Below, piece after piece: positions 21,114-33,186 of a stretch of 64,000 nt of DNA (its first letter is position 1; each line of letters opens with the position of its first letter). The translations under genes were made by a program, and so were the position numbers. This DNA is from Hymenopellis radicata (taxonomy: Eukaryota; Basidiomycota; Agaricomycetes; Agaricales; Physalacriaceae): assembly GCA_015501595.1 (NCBI GenBank), contig JADNRX010000134.1, forward strand, positions 62,001-126,000, in the 5' to 3' direction. Below the pieces are notes generated by a model. The model ran no database searches. It was given only the letters and a program-made list of their open reading frames with translations, and was not told where the DNA came from.

Positions 21114-24100
21114 CTAGTTAACCTCCCGCTCGACGATGCCCTTGTTCTGATACCATTGAGCAAAATCTGCCTCGAAATTCTGGAGAGAGGTCAGCTTCAT
21201 TCTTTTAGAATGACACGAACTCACATGGAATGCTCTCGGTGGGTAAGTCGGTTCCTCATAATTCGGAGGTGTGTACCATTGTCGCGCTACATCCTTTGCG
21301 AAAGTCGTCGCAACCGCGTGACTCGTACCATGCGGTAAGCTTTTCGCAGGTCTTCCGCCAATGCCTGCATAAACGAATGTAAGATGTTTATCGTACATCT
21401 CCTTCGCCTGCTGCGACTCCGCAAAAGATATCAGCTCCTCCGTCCGGCGCTCCCAATGATCAACATGCACAATCCTAGCCAACTCCCACAAGCGAGACTG
21501 CGTTTGTATATCGGAAAGGAGAAGAGCCTTGCAAATCGTGGATAGATGGGCTGGTTGAATCAAATCATTCAATACACGGTGGAAGACGTCGGGGACATGT
21601 GATGCCAAAACAGTCAGTCCGTCGACGTAAAGAGCGGCCAAATGTCCCGTCTCAAGGACACTCCAACGATTGGCCGGTCGAACCTCTGGACACTTGCGTC
21701 CGCTTGATGTCCATCCGTATGAAAGACTCGCTGTAAGCCCCTCTAACCAACCTTGCTCAAGAAGACCAGTGTACAAGATCTCGATAGATGCAGTGTGGGT
21801 GTTCGAGCGCAGGAGGTAGAACAATATATTGGCGATAGCATTGCTCGCGTCTTGTGGATCCTCAAATGACACGCGGAGGACCTTCCAAATGATATCCGGA
21901 GTAAGCCATGTAAAGTCATGATCTCTGAGTCGAGAGTAGCGGTGAAGGCGCCGGTTCAGGCCCTCGAAAAGGCTCTTGACAATCGTTACCTCATCTTCGA
22001 GCGAGATGATTTCATGGGTGCCAAACGCCTCAGAGAGAACAACGCTTTGCATGGCGATGATTGTGGCCTTAGCAGCGTCCTCGCTGTGGCGTGATGGAAT
22101 GTCAATGTTATGCGTATATCCACCGATGACATTCAAGAGCTGAGTGAAGAGAGAAATCATTTCTCCTTCAGTCGCATCTTCGTAATCGGTGATCCATGTC
22201 TTGTGTAACGTTGACGTCTTTTGGATAGACGGTGTCTGTAACATCGTAAGGAAAAGGAATATATCATCCGGCAGAGTATCCGTGCAATTGGCGGGTGAGG
22301 GTTTGGCATTTGGAAATCCAACATGTAGTAGCCACTTTATGAAGGATGGGAACATGCTATTCCATAAAGCAGGTTCTAGACGACAGGGCTTTCGGGCTTT
22401 CGGTAGTACATCATGGTCATGTATGGAGATGGGATGCGAGGGACTGGAAAGTGGAAAGCTTAGAAGCGGACGTTTCTTCCCATCGCAGTTACATCCATCA
22501 CAGTCGTGGAGGCCAACCACACATCTGAGCAGCTCCGACCAGATCCTGGAAGGAGTTTCATGGTGTATGTGAAGCCAGTAAGGCCCGGAGAGTAACGCGC
22601 TAGAAAGAATTTTCGCCCAAAGCACGACGTCAAGCTCGTACTCCATCTCAGTCTGCGGGTCTTCGGCGCCGAGAAGGATGTCTGTAAGATACTGAAATCG
22701 CCTGAAGTGGCTGGCGTAGACGGGCGTACTTGCTTGGCTCCTTACAGACAGCTAAGACTCGGATGTCAGGTTCCTGATGTTCGAAAAGCAGCGCCGCACG
22801 TTGGAATTTGTTGAATCGGGCGATGGGCTGACCAACATAAGAGTGGTCGTTTATTGCCTTCACCACCGAAGTGATACCCTCGAGGCCACCCCTAGCAATG
22901 ATAGGGATATTTTGTAGGGGAAGGCTGCTAAGCGCCTGGAGGACGATGCTTTGGACTGAAAGATTCGAAGTGACATTGAACAGCCAGCCGAGAGTCGAAG
23001 CGTCTAGGATATGACCTTGCCGAATAACTTGGTCAAGTTCCATATCCGACAATGATGGGTGCGGCGGAAATAGAACACCTCCACCTCGACGCTTAAGGAA
23101 GGTGGCAACGCGCTGGCGTATGAAACAAAACAAGGAGTAGGAATGGAGAGCAAGGGGCGTCTTATATGCACAGTCTGGATAGAATACTGGGAGGATGTTG
23201 CACACAGAGTAGATGCTAAATGCTGCGACAGCAATGAACGACATTACCGCCGCCATTGCAGCACTCAGCGAGCAAAGGTATATGATAAGGCCAAGGAAGA
23301 AAAGGCCCAGCGCGGCATGGATGAGGACTGGGAAAAGCTCTATGATGAGGGGTACGTGCCACTTTTGCAGCGCCATGTATCGAAAGTGTCGAATACGGCT
23401 GTGATCGCGAGGGGATCCAGCCTGGATCAACGTGTACTGGTGAATCCATTGCTTCGCCAGGACAGCCAGCAATGTTGTCGTCAAGCTGAGGCCAAGACTC
23501 GTAAACCACAATCCGTTCACCCAGAAATCCGAAGCTTTCGATGGGAAAGAGGTGACTGCTGGCTGTACGGCCTTGACTGCTTCAGGTCCGTAGACCATGA
23601 CATGCAACATAGCGCGCTGAACGCCGATCATTTCCGACAATAGCGAATTGCCAATTTGGCCTTGATCCACCTGCAAGGACTGACAGGTTTGGGTAACGAA
23701 CGTGGTAACGACAGCCGAGAAAAGCGCGGCCTAGAATTTGGATTAGGACAGTTAACAATACGGAGAGCAATACGTACAAATACGAGAAGCACATCCAGCG
23801 CTTCGCGCCAACCGTTGACCATCTCTCTATCAAATTTTGCTGACTCGTCGACGTAGACTCTGTAAACCCTTGCCTTGGGAGACATTTCCTCGTATTCTTC
23901 ATCAGGGGCATATTTTTGTTCGTAATCGAAAGGGTCATTGGTAACTGACCAGCCAGTAAGTATCCTGCCACAAAGGCGAGTGCATAAATCTCACTGTGAG
24001 CGGACGTGGAAGGACCTAACCCAAGCAGAGGCTTGGAGGTTCTTGTGTAGAGTGTGGACGACGATGATCGCGCAGTCCAGGAAGTGCGCGTATTTGCAGA

Positions 24101-24172
24101 ATCCGGCGGCGTTAGGCTTGGTTGGGGAAAAGAGACATTGTGCTCGTCAGACTGCATCCTTGTAGGCTGCAT
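21114..24172 (-). CDS. DUF6535-domain membrane protein, frame interrupted
   Basis: From the ATG at 24172 a Ser/Thr-rich leader is followed by NDPFDYEQKYAPDEEYE and WREALDVLLVF. The DUF6535 core follows: ALFSAVVTTFVTQT, DFWVNGLWFTSLGLSLTTTL, LAVLAKQWIHQYT, ALQKWHVPLIIELFPVLIHA, LGLFFLGLIIYLCSL. These are the four membrane helices typical of this basidiomycete-specific family. A long soluble C-terminal region of about 650 residues ends at 21114. The role of the family is unknown. Near 22709-22714 the reading changes frame: after KEPSKYARLR the next sensible residues (HFRRFQYLTDILLGAED) are in another frame. The cause looks like four extra bases (CAGC). A 28-nt intron would also restore frame, but is unusually short. 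So it is either a recent pseudogene or a mis-split exon. Confidence 0.82.
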
Positions 24173-24902
24173 GAAATGTAACGTGGGGTATTCGATATGC
24201 TGTTGCGTTCGACATACCGCCGATTGCTGATGGAGGTTTTAAAGACGGACCGGGGATCCGGGTAGAAGTATGGCGTCGTTTGAGGCTAACAATAACACAA
24301 TTGTCCTCACACGCTTATTGTGCAGGTGCAATTGAACAACCGAGTAGATGTATCGCTATGACGAGAATCATTCAGAAGATGCGTATTACACAGCCGAGCA
24401 GGCCACCTACTAGACTTTATGCGAGTTTCTTACTGTTCAACTGCGAGCACAGGACATGTATATCACGGGAAAGTTCGTAGTTGTGTGGCGCAACGGGTCC
24501 CTCCGTTGATGACCGTGCAGGTGGTTTCTGAAAATACCCTTTTATGTCGAACATCAGAGGAAGGTGACGTAGAAGTGCCTGGAGCACTCACTGTTCACTC
24601 AATATGGGCATTTTCAATCTGTATGAGTGGGCAAGATCAGTGATCGGAGTTCAAAATGGTGTGTCATCGCCGGTGATCGCAAATCTGCGCCACAAATCTT
24701 CTGAAGCAATTCTCCACGCTGTCAAGAAGCGTGATTTCCATCAAAACCGGATACTTCGTGTGAAGGATATTTAATGCTATTAGACAGAGTTATAAGATAA
24801 GTCGTACTTACTTAAATGATGACTGCGTTTGAGCTACCTAGAAGAACACAAGACGACGCGGATACCAGATCCGAACTCAACGTCGGTATCAAAAATGCCC
24901 CA
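24173..24902. other. Intergenic, no gene seen
   Basis: This covers the promoter of the DUF6535 gene and the 3' side of the unknown gene at 24903-26047. A minus-strand frame reaching down to 24812 is an alternative last exon of that gene. Confidence 0.45.
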
Positions 24903-26047
24903 TCAACAATGAGTCTCGTGATCGTAGACGGAGACTGCCACACCAGAGGAGCGGAATTTTTGCCTACGAGAAGATGTCCCTTCATGACTCGGAGATGTCC
25001 AGTGGCGCATGTAAGCTCTGACATTGTCGCTGCAGGCGAAGCGAAAAATCCGACAGGCATAACTCCGAGCGGGCAAAACATCGTAAGGTTCGATGCCGAT
25101 ATTCTGTGGTCTCCTGTTCGCCGAGCGAGGATCATGCTCAATCGCCCAAAGATCCTGCATCGGTTGTTCGACCAGTCAAAAGGGCCCTACATGGATACCG
25201 CAAATTGTGGATAGGGAAGGTCGTTCGTACAAGGGGTCGAGAAAGAAGTGGTTGAGGGCGGTGCACCGATTTGCCAGGTCTTTGAGCCAGTAGGTTACGC
25301 ATTGCTCGAACGCGTAACGGTCCCACTGCACTTCAAGATTGGGATTGGATAGATATTCAGCCGCGGCCGGCCTGATCGTCACATAGTGCACTCTGTCTCC
25401 CCGACGACGCGACTTCTCTATCAGTTCCCACTTGATAGTCGCCTTAGGATTGACCGATGGAGGATGGTAGACCGATACAGAGCGTTTCGATCGTTTGTCA
25501 AACCACTTCTTGATGTCGTCATTATCCCTAGACCGAATATGAGCTCGCACAGTCAGAGGAAAGAGGGTCCAATTTACCAGCCAGTCCGCCGCCCGATTTC
25601 CTCACAGCCACCAAGCCACTCATAAGGCTTCGGCGTAAGCGTGATCCAGATTATTTCGCAGAAGATTTGGCGAGCCAAGTCCGATGTCATCAGTATTCGA
25701 GGAAGGTTGGGTTGATAGTATAGCAGCCTCAAGCACCAATGAAATCGTGGATCAGACTGCTGGATTTTGCCTGTTGATAGAATGAATTCCTCAAGAGCGT
25801 GAAACCACTTCGGAGGTATCAGAAGCCTATCCTGTAGGTATGATATGAAAGCCTCTCTATTCGGTTTGATGAACCAGGGAAGGTCTGGGTCCGATTGCAC
25901 TTGAGACCAGTCAGAATAATAGCCGGGAAGTAGTGCAGCGTCAGACCGCGCAATGTAGGGCGGCGGAGGCCCTTTAGCTGGTTCGTCGGCGTATGGTAAG
26001 GTAGGAAGAGTGTCGGGATTCATGTCGTTATCATTTCTGCAAACCAT
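24903..26047 (-). CDS. Hypothetical protein, unrecognised
   Basis: Three exons read from ATG 26047 (or the in-frame ATG at 26023). Exon 1 runs to about 25577 (GCEEIGRRTGW). After a GTAAAT-TCTAG intron, exon 2 starts DNDDIKKWFDKRSKRSVSV. A 36-nt intron then leads to DLWAIEHDPRSANRRPQN and a stop at 24903. The N-terminus is Pro-rich (LPYADEPAKGPPPPYIA) with no membrane helix or signal peptide. Exon 2 is basic and contains RGDRVHYVTIRPAAAEYLSN. I recognise no domain. The last exon could instead use another frame ending at 24812. Codon use and intron phases support a real gene. Confidence 0.55.
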
Positions 26048-26370
26048 CTCGTCGCTTATAAACCTTGCGGTACTCCATGCCCTTGTTCACTGCGTACAAG
26101 CACATCCATAGCGGGACGAAAGGGATACTGGCATGCTTGTTCGCCTCTGGGATGAAGGTAACACTAAAGCGGCGACTTGAATAGGAAGTACAAGTCGTCG
26201 CGAGGTAAGACTGATGATGTTGTTCTGGTGAGTCTTATTGTTTGTGTATGCCCTTGTAATGGGACTGCGTACCTTCATATTCACGAAGTCAGGCTAGAAG
26301 ATGCTTCGGACGCCTTGCGAGCGTCGCGCATAGTGCTGTACGAACGCGCCCCGGATAACTAGCATGCTTG
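26034..26370 (-). CDS. Possible small upstream gene, ends overlapping
   Basis: Just 5' of the previous gene, on the same strand, the frame ending at 26034 reads SVTFIPEANKHASIPF and VPLWMCLYAVNKGMEYRKVY, which looks like real protein. Preceding GT/AG pairs suggest small exons up to about 26370, but I could not settle the splice pattern or a start codon. It may be a separate short gene or 5' exons of the neighbour. Confidence 0.3.
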
Positions 26371-28220
26371 GAGTGAACGCAACGTGTCATGGAAGGATAA
26401 AGATTCTTCTGCAGGCCACAAGGTATTGTTGTTCTGCCTGGGCGAAGATCAGCCTTGTTGTTTTCTGCTTTCGTACCTTCCACACGCTCGGAGACCTAGA
26501 TATCCAGGCAAGGTTCTGAGAACATCCGCCCAGGCAGAGATCAAAGTGGTCGAGCATGTCAGGAGCAACTGGATTGAGGCTCTGGGAGGTGGACCTTTCG
26601 CCCGCGCCTCAAAACCCTAAGCGGAATCCTATCCGAGATCTACACAGGATCTACAAGACAAGAAGTTGATTGCCTTCCCACGTCAATCGGTCCCCGCGTC
26701 AAGACAATAGACGTAGATTCGTCTATGCAGACAATAAGTGGAAAACATAGCAAGAAAAGTCTCCGTTTATGAAGACAAAAGGCAGCTTTTTTGAGTCAGT
26801 GGGTGGGACACGGAGTTCCACAGATCGAAAAAATGGGACAACTGATAGATGTAGGCACGAGAGAGGTAGGGTTTGCACAAATTTGGACAGCGGCATCAGA
26901 GTGACTTTCCCATGATGGTAGATGTCGTCGTTGATGAGAGGTAGGAACAGTCAGCCACTATAGAACGAGAGAGTTTCAGGATAGTTGAGAGCATGCCTGC
27001 TTCGGCCGGCTGGGCCGAAGCCGATTGCCAAAACAAAACTTGGCTTTTGACCACCACGACCGACGAGGTGCCGTGGGTGAATCGTGGCTTCTCTACTCGT
27101 CGTTGTTTCCGCCGTCATCCTACCCGACAGGGACATCGGCTTCGCGGTTTTCAGCGCTTCGGACAACCCGCTCCTCCCCTCCAGCCCGCCGCAGAGGCTG
27201 CCGAAGTAAAAGGATGGGATTATGCTGTCTGCGGCGCGCTCGCGAATTCGGTTCATTCGCTGTCACTTCTTCCCAGAGGTCAGTCTCTCCATCAAGCCCC
27301 AGTGTTTTCATGTCTAGTGGATATTTCACTCGGGAGAGATGAACGACTCCACAGCGATGATAGTAGCGACTCGACAGCAGAAGTTTTCGGTGTGTTATAT
27401 ACGTGCCTTTTCGTTCTTTCTCGTAGTGCTAACTAGAAATTAGACGGATTAAGACGACACAAAAGGCTTCACTGCAAATCTTCAACCTACTCTGTCGGTA
27501 CTACCTCACGCTTACGCGACACCGAATCTTTCTTGCCAATGTGTGTGCCTTATGACATTTCCAACTATAACAAGCACCTTGTCTGCTAGTCGTGCCCACC
27601 TTCCTGCCTGTATTTCCTGCTTGCATGAAGCGATCTTTTTCTACTGCCTTCAAGCGCGCGCTTCGTTCTGCATGACCGATCTGATTGACGCTGTGTCCCA
27701 AAAATGCTACATGTCTTAGTCTGGGCCCAAGTGGATACATGGCGACATTAGTGTATCATTTGAAGGTACGACGCGTACCATGTATGGTTTCCTGCTTTAC
27801 CACTCGAAGGAGACATAGTCCGTTGGAGCCGGCTGCTCTCATCCACTCTCCAGAATTACGCCACAATTCTTCCCTATCCCCATGTTCTATAATCAATTGC
27901 TTTCGCTCGATGGATTGCACGAATGTCACCGAGCCCACCAAATTTTATACAACTATTCGCTCCCAACTACCTACTTGTCACCACAGGGTTCATTACCGTT
28001 GTGAGTGTATGTTTTCCCTCACGCTTCCCACTGCTCAGCCGTTTCGCTCATGAGGACAACCTTCATCCTTGATAGAACCTTCGACGATTCTCGCCGACAG
28101 TTGCAAGCGTTGCTTCTACACTCTAGATGCTCTTCTCTTCGTGCTGAAGATCAACTATGTAGTACTATGTTTCCAATAAACGAGCCATGACATTCATTCA
28201 ACGATATCTCAGACGCCGAC
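26371..28220. other. Intergenic stretch without supported genes
   Basis: Open frames occur on both strands (for example 26993-27436 plus and 26951-27256 minus), but they overlap each other, lack domain signals and show no intron support. 27440-28200 is AT-richer and full of stops. I see no RNA gene. Confidence 0.45.
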
Positions 28221-28798
28221 TTATTTCCCCATCTCCTTCAACAACACATCGAACGTCGTGCTCTTGTGCCCGAGACGGTCCGGACCAGGATCGTTAAAGA
28301 TGCTGCCAAAAGGTTCAGGAAAACGGGGTCGGACACTGAAACGAATCAAACATACATATAACCGCGGTCGTGGGGAATACCGAGTTCCTTTTCAATGAAA
28401 GCGAAAAACTCCTTGCTATACCCAGCGTTGTTGGAGGTGGGAAGACCCAGCACGGTGAGCTGAGGAGGGAGTCAAACGGACAAATTGGGAATTGAACGCG
28501 TACAATGGTCATGTAGAAGGCAGGCTCGTGGGTACCGCCGAAAATCAGACCCTCGTTATACTTGTACATGACGTTCCAATACTTGTCCATGCCCAGGACG
28601 GTGATGCCGTGCTATAAGCAAAGAGTTAGGCTCGTTCACTGGGACCACGAGGATGGGGAGCGAATACCTGTGCTAAGGCAGCAGTGAACGCCTTCTCGTC
28701 GGGGACCTGGAGGCAATTGAATGAGCTCGACAGATGTTGCGCGGAGCCCTGGAATCAAGTCTCACCTTGACGTTGGTGGTGATTTCGAGAATTGGCAT
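28221..28798 (-). CDS. MIF-like tautomerase, copy 1
   Basis: The first exon encodes MPILEITTNVK. It has Pro directly after the start Met, the catalytic base of the tautomerase/MIF superfamily. GT-AG introns then separate VPDEKAFTAALAQ, HGITVLGMDKYWNVMYKYNE with GLIFGGTHEPAFYMTI, and LTVLGLPTSNNAGYSKEFFA with FIEKELGIPHDRGY. The tail PEPFGSIFNDPGPDRLGHKS ends with stop TAA at 28221. Total is about 120 residues, the usual MIF length. MIF-like proteins form trimers and tautomerise phenylpyruvate-type substrates; their job in fungi is unclear. Before the tail, reading through gives an early TGA. A 20-nt intron (GTATGT to CAG) would avoid it, which is unusually short, so the C-terminus is uncertain. 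Confidence 0.8.
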
Positions 28799-28834
28799 AT
28801 TCAGAAGAGGTAGAGCGGACTCGGTGGGTGGGCT

Positions 28835-29865
28835 TCACTTCGCACAGTGGTTTAAATAAGTACGTGCTGATACTAGATAGCTTCGATCGTCGAAAACGGC
28901 GATGCCGGTCTCCTCAAGTCGGTACAAGGTTATGACCTTGTTGGCCGCGTGAAGGCCATCGTGGGTATACGCGTACACTTCACTTGTGCGCTGACAGATC
29001 CGAGACTGCCGTCCATCTTCTTGGGTGAGACTGGCGTAAAGTTGTGTAGCATCCAGCCTCTCGTTCAACTACAGCTGCGTGTTCATTCGTTGAGATTAAC
29101 TCACCTGATTCTGCGTCTTGCACTTCATCGAATGGAGCCTTGATATTCGCGTCGGATGCGGCACATCATGAATCTCGCCTCAGACTGGGCCCCACTGAGC
29201 TTCCCCACAGTGGAAGATGAAGTTGAATCTCGCGTTCCTTATGTACTACGTAAACACGAGAGGTGCACCATTCGTCAATCATTACTGTGGAGGTGTAGTC
29301 AGAGTCTCCAAGCAATAATAGTGTCCCACTGATTGTCAGCAATGGCAGTAATGAACGGCGACGGACGGTGTTACCTGGGAGGAAGGAAGGGAGATCCGTA
29401 AAATCGTGTTCCTGTGCCCATTGAATTAATGCACGACCTGGATCGCGCCCAGTACGTAGCAATCGTACTTGGTGAACACGAAAGACTAGTGATAGCCTGC
29501 GCTGTTACGTGCAACGACGTCGATAGCATCAATTCATGTTCATTATCCGTTCCTATCAGAAGTCTGCCATTGCAGTAATCCTCAGATTCAACAGGATACG
29601 TTTTCATGATGCTCACCTGGTCTGGAAAAAAGATACAGAAAATAGAAAAGAAGCTAAGTTGAATGATGAATCTGAGCCGTAAGACTTATGCCTGCCCGCA
29701 CGCTCATTTCTCAATACTACGCTCTGTACTATCTTCCTCTTCCGGATGGTGCTCGAACCTACAAGAACATCAAAGACAGGAATCAGGAACGACTAGACCA
29801 TTCGAGACAACGTTATGTCTGCCGAGAACATCGGGGCGTTTAAAGTCAAGATATTCGACTGGCAT
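28835..29865 (-). CDS. Hypothetical multi-exon protein
   Basis: Several protein-like blocks lie in order on the minus strand: MPVEYLDFKRPDVLGRHNVV (start 29865), MKTYPVESEDYCNGRLLIGT followed by DNEHELMLSTSLH (about 29480-29600), a stretch around 29170-29460 (TVMIDEWCTSRVYVVHKE), and LNERLDATQLYASLTQEDGR to YLVSARTYLNHCAK with stop at 28835. GT/AG pairs exist between them, but I could not fix every junction. There is no recognised domain. The stop lies 37 bp before the ATG of MIF copy 1 on the same strand. Confidence 0.42.
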
Positions 29866-30739
29866 TGTGAGTAAATGTATCGCCAACGGTACGGTTGCTC
29901 CGCTGGCGCGTACGTACCTCTGGTAGACATGTAGTGACCTGTTGACGTCCTACTTCACGGGTGACGCGTTTCCGTATCGAAGTCACGGAGTGCAAGGCGT
30001 CTCCAGGCGTCTCCAAACGAAAGCTATTGTTCTCCTGCTTGAATGCAGCCTCTCTTCGGCAACAGATGCCAGCGAGGGAATTCAGGTGCACGGCAAAAAG
30101 CGACAATGGCAGATGATGGCGTTGAGAACGGCTCGGATGCACGGTACTGAGAGTGGCTCACACCGTTAGTATAGCCATCTTAAGCACGGTAGAGTAAAGC
30201 TCGAGCCGATAATTTGGGCCTACGTGCTGACACCAAAATGCGGATTATCAGGGCAGACCAGGGAGGAAGGACGAATAAACACTCAGCTGTTACGTCTCTC
30301 GAGGAAAAGAGCAACGGAGACCGAACAAAGCACTGTAGTTGACCAGGAGAGCCTGGACGTCAAAGGCGCAAGACGTGTGCCGTCGGCATCGCGCCAGGTC
30401 ACGATGTTCCCGACTGTCACTGTAACGCTGCACGCTCTCTTTCCAGCCTTCAACGACGGCGACGACGACAACGACAAGCATGACGACGGCGACGGTGGCG
30501 CAAAAAACGGCGGCCTTGTCCCAAATATGGCAGGATGGTCTTTGGCCGCCAAGCATCAGCAGGCTCGCGTAGATCAATGCGACCGGACAATTGCGGCTTT
30601 TTGTCTCTGTCGGTCGTCGGATGGGAGTATAAGAGCAGAGCGATGGTCTGAGCACTGCATATCATTTTCCCCATCATCAAGTGTGCGTTCTCCATTCTCT
30701 GGGACGCGATGCAGATCTAACTCTGTGGCTACTGTTTAG
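29866..30739. other. Intergenic / promoter region
   Basis: This divergent gap lies between the hypothetical minus-strand gene and the coiled-coil gene. Open frames on both strands around 30224-30739 include an Asp-rich run from GACGAC repeats. They are not convincing as genes and more likely reflect simple sequence in a promoter. Confidence 0.45.
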
Positions 30740-32095
30740 ATGCCTCCAGAGTTATATGCGTACAGACCCATCGCCATTACCACCAGGGTACGAGCTGCTT
30801 TTATCCGTCGTGCGTTTGGCTAATTCGCTCGATTTAGAAACGCCACTCTTGGAAGCCTTATTCAACGCGCCATAGTCGGACAACACGTGTATGTGGTCCG
30901 TACCAGCGTTGACCTATGCAATCTGACGTCTGCAGTCACTGCCTATTTTCCCCTTCGACTTTACCCAAGCGCCAACTCGAAAGTTCGCGTCCCAACCCGA
31001 TATCAATGTCGACGAGTTGGAGAGTGAGATGCGAAGGATGAGCTTGACACCAGTCAGCGATTCGATACTTACTGAGGAGAGGCGCAAATTCGAGGACGAG
31101 AAAAGGCGCTTTGAAGCGGAGAAGCGAGAGGTGTGTCTATCTGTTTCGTCGCATTCTTCAGGCCTAACCTTTTCCATGTAGCTCGAAATCCGTGTACGTG
31201 TTGCTGAGCATAAGGCCGCCGGACGCCACCGCCGCTGTGAGGAATTGCGGGCGGAGGTCGAAGATCTCCACCAAGAACTCGAGGAAGCGCAGGATTTCTG
31301 CCTCAAAACAGTCCGGGGCCTCAACCTTCAGGAGGAACGTATTGCCCAGAAAGATCAAACCATCGCGAAGCGAGATAGCTATCTTGCGAGCCTTATAGAG
31401 GACGGACGCGCTATTATTCAGCAAAAGGACCGGGAGATCGCAGCCTTGAAGGCACAGGCCGTGCGCCCTCAATACCCCATCCAGTCTCAGCAGTACCCTT
31501 CTCAATACTTCTCCCCATACGCCCTAGCTCCCAAGACGAGAAATATGATCCTTCCCGTCCCCAATTTGTCCCCTGCCATCCTCACCCGGCGCACGCTTAT
31601 CCTCAACAGCCTGTTTATTCGCAGCAGGTGCCTTCCTGGCAAGGCGATGGTTACCGCCAGCCACAATCGTATGATGGCCATGCGCCGCCCGGCTATCCTT
31701 CGCAGGCTGCTCCTGCTCAGGATGTGTCCATGGACTGGTCCTCTGAGGGATCTTCCGTCCAGACTGATTCCATTGATGCTCGGAAAACTCAGACATTCTC
31801 CACCGGGACACTACAAGGAGTTGGCAAAGCTGCCCATCGCGCAGCCATCGAACAGATATTTATGCAGCCGAATTGGCGGTGGTGGATGGTAGGCATCGAA
31901 GTGTTCCGCCGCTGCATGTGGATCTACGAGGACGAGCCGGAGATTTTGCAGCGCATAAATGAACAGGTTGGCAATGTGTCGGAACATGTGCATGAGGAGG
32001 CTGAGAGGTTCAGGCTGCAGGTGTTTGCGCCGTACATGAAGCGGAAGATGGAGGAGAAGCTCATGAGGAGTGGAGGGTTATTCGCATTGCCTTGA
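30740..32095 (+). CDS. Coiled-coil protein with P/Q-rich middle
   Basis: The ATG at 30740 begins MPPELYAYRPIAITTR. Introns follow at about 30788-30836 and 30888-30934, then SLPIFPFDFTQAPTRKFAS. A GTGTGT...TAG intron near 31132-31181 precedes a long charged coiled coil (TEERRKFEDEKRRFEAEKRE, ELRAEVEDLHQELEEAQDFC, IIQQKDREIAALKAQA). A 44-nt intron (GTCTCA to CCTAG, about 31486-31529) restores frame into a Pro/Gln/Tyr-rich stretch (YPQQPVYSQQVPSWQGDGYR). It is followed by a folded C-terminal part (AAIEQIFMQPNWRWWMVGIE, VFRRCMWIYEDEPEILQRIN). No known domain is recognised; a cytosolic or nuclear scaffold is a guess. The structured repeat array begins only 38 nt after the stop, so it may lie in this gene's 3' UTR. 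Confidence 0.7.
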
Positions 32096-32132
32096 TACGG
32101 AGAATCAGGGTGGGACGCGGAGGAGAAAAGGA

Positions 32133-32237
32133 GCACAAGAGACTTGACAACGCCCCAAAGCGGGGTAGGACGACGATGTCCTCGAGGTTGTCAGAACACC
32201 ATCTAGGTCCAAGGACCTGAAGAACCCGCTTTTGTGC
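32133..32237 (+). ncRNA. Structured unit 1 (subtype A)
   Basis: P1 GCACAA with TTGTGC; P2 TGACAAC with GTTGTCA; P3 CCCC with GGGG; P4 AGGAC with GTCCT; P5 GGTC with GACC. P2 differs from the other units on both strands (A-U for G-C), which is a compensating change. Transcription is not shown by the sequence. Confidence 0.6.
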
Positions 32238-32296
32238 ATCCATTTCCATTCGCTTTCCGACTTCCCATTAGCCGCCACTTTGAACTCGACGCGAGG

Positions 32297-32409
32297 AAAC
32301 ACGAGGGGACTTGACGACACTCCAATTAATGGGGTAGGGCACGCCGCCCTCGGCAGGTCGTCAGAACATTCACCAGGTCGAAAGGCTTGAACGACTCGCT
32401 CTCGTGTTT
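32297..32409 (+). ncRNA. Structured unit 2 (subtype B)
   Basis: P1 AAACACGAG with CTCGTGTTT (9 pairs); P2 TGACGAC with GTCGTCA; P3 CTCCA with TGGGG; P4 AGGGC with GCCCT; P5 AGGTC-GAAA-GGCTT, a stem with G-U pairs closed by a GNRA-type loop. Confidence 0.6.
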
Positions 32410-32473
32410 ACCTTGCCTCGCCGCCATCCGCCATCCATGACCATATCCACCAATACTGCATTGACACGATTGG

Positions 32474-32591
32474 ACACACGAGGGACTTGACGACGCTCCA
32501 GTAATGGGGTAGGGCACTGACACAAGCCCTCGCTGGTCGTCAGAATACCACCCGAGTCTCTTAATGACTCGATCGACCCGCTCTCATGTGT
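32474..32591 (+). ncRNA. Structured unit 3 (subtype B)
   Basis: P1 ACACACGAG with CTCATGTGT (one C-A mismatch); P2 TGACGAC with GTCGTCA; P3 CTCCA with TGGGG; P4 AGGGC with GCCCT around a longer loop; P5 CGAGTC with GACTCG. Confidence 0.6.
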
Positions 32592-32820
32592 ACCTTGTTC
32601 TCGGATCGTCGCGCTCATGGATCGTCATTCGCTGGATCATCGTCTCCGACACGTCTGCCATTTCCCAGTCGAGGACACACTCTTACCGGGGACACCAAGA
32701 TGACTATTGTCCATAGGGCGGTCAGCATCGACATCGAGGAACTCGAAGACACTCACCGCTGGATAGGACCGAGCTCGCCAGGATGCAAATCAGGACAATT
32801 GGGACAAAGAGAAAAAAGGA

Positions 32821-32923
32821 GCACGAGAGACTTGACGATGCCCCAGCGGGGTAGGACACCGATGTCCTCGAGGTCGTCAGAACACCACTCAAGTCGCGAG
32901 ACTTGAACGACTCGCTCTCGTGC
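32821..32923 (+). ncRNA. Structured unit 4 (subtype A)
   Basis: P1 GCACGAG with CTCGTGC; P2 TGACGAT with GTCGTCA (one U-G); P3 CCCC-AGC-GGGG; P4 AGGAC with GTCCT; P5 CAAGTC-GCGA-GACTTG, six pairs closed by a GNRA loop. This is the tightest fold of the six. Confidence 0.62.
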
Positions 32924-32977
32924 ATCCGCATCTTTTCTTTCCGAACTCTCACTTGGTAACGCGCACTCGACGCTAGA

Positions 32978-33088
32978 AAACACGAGGGACTTGACGACGC
33001 TCCGAATGTTGGAGTAGGGCACGCTGCCTTCGCAGGTCGTCAGAATATCATCCGAGTCTTTTGACTCGAGCAACTCGCTCTCGTGTTT
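32978..33088 (+). ncRNA. Structured unit 5 (subtype B)
   Basis: P1 AAACACGAG with CTCGTGTTT; P2 TGACGAC with GTCGTCA; P3 CTCC with GGAG (pairing kept by a different base choice than in unit 2); P4 AGGGC with GCCTT (one G-U); P5 CGAGTC-TTTT-GACTCG. Confidence 0.6.
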
Positions 33089-33186
33089 ATCTTACTGTCT
33101 GCTTCTCGTTCGCCGGTCGTCCGCTCATCCGTCTGCCATCTCATTCCCTGGCCCCGCATCCGATTCCCGAATCGCCACCACCAGAC

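Noticed and set aside
26993..27436. 147-codon plus-strand ORF
   Set aside because: It overlaps another open frame on the opposite strand, lacks splice signals and domains, and lies in GC-rich sequence.
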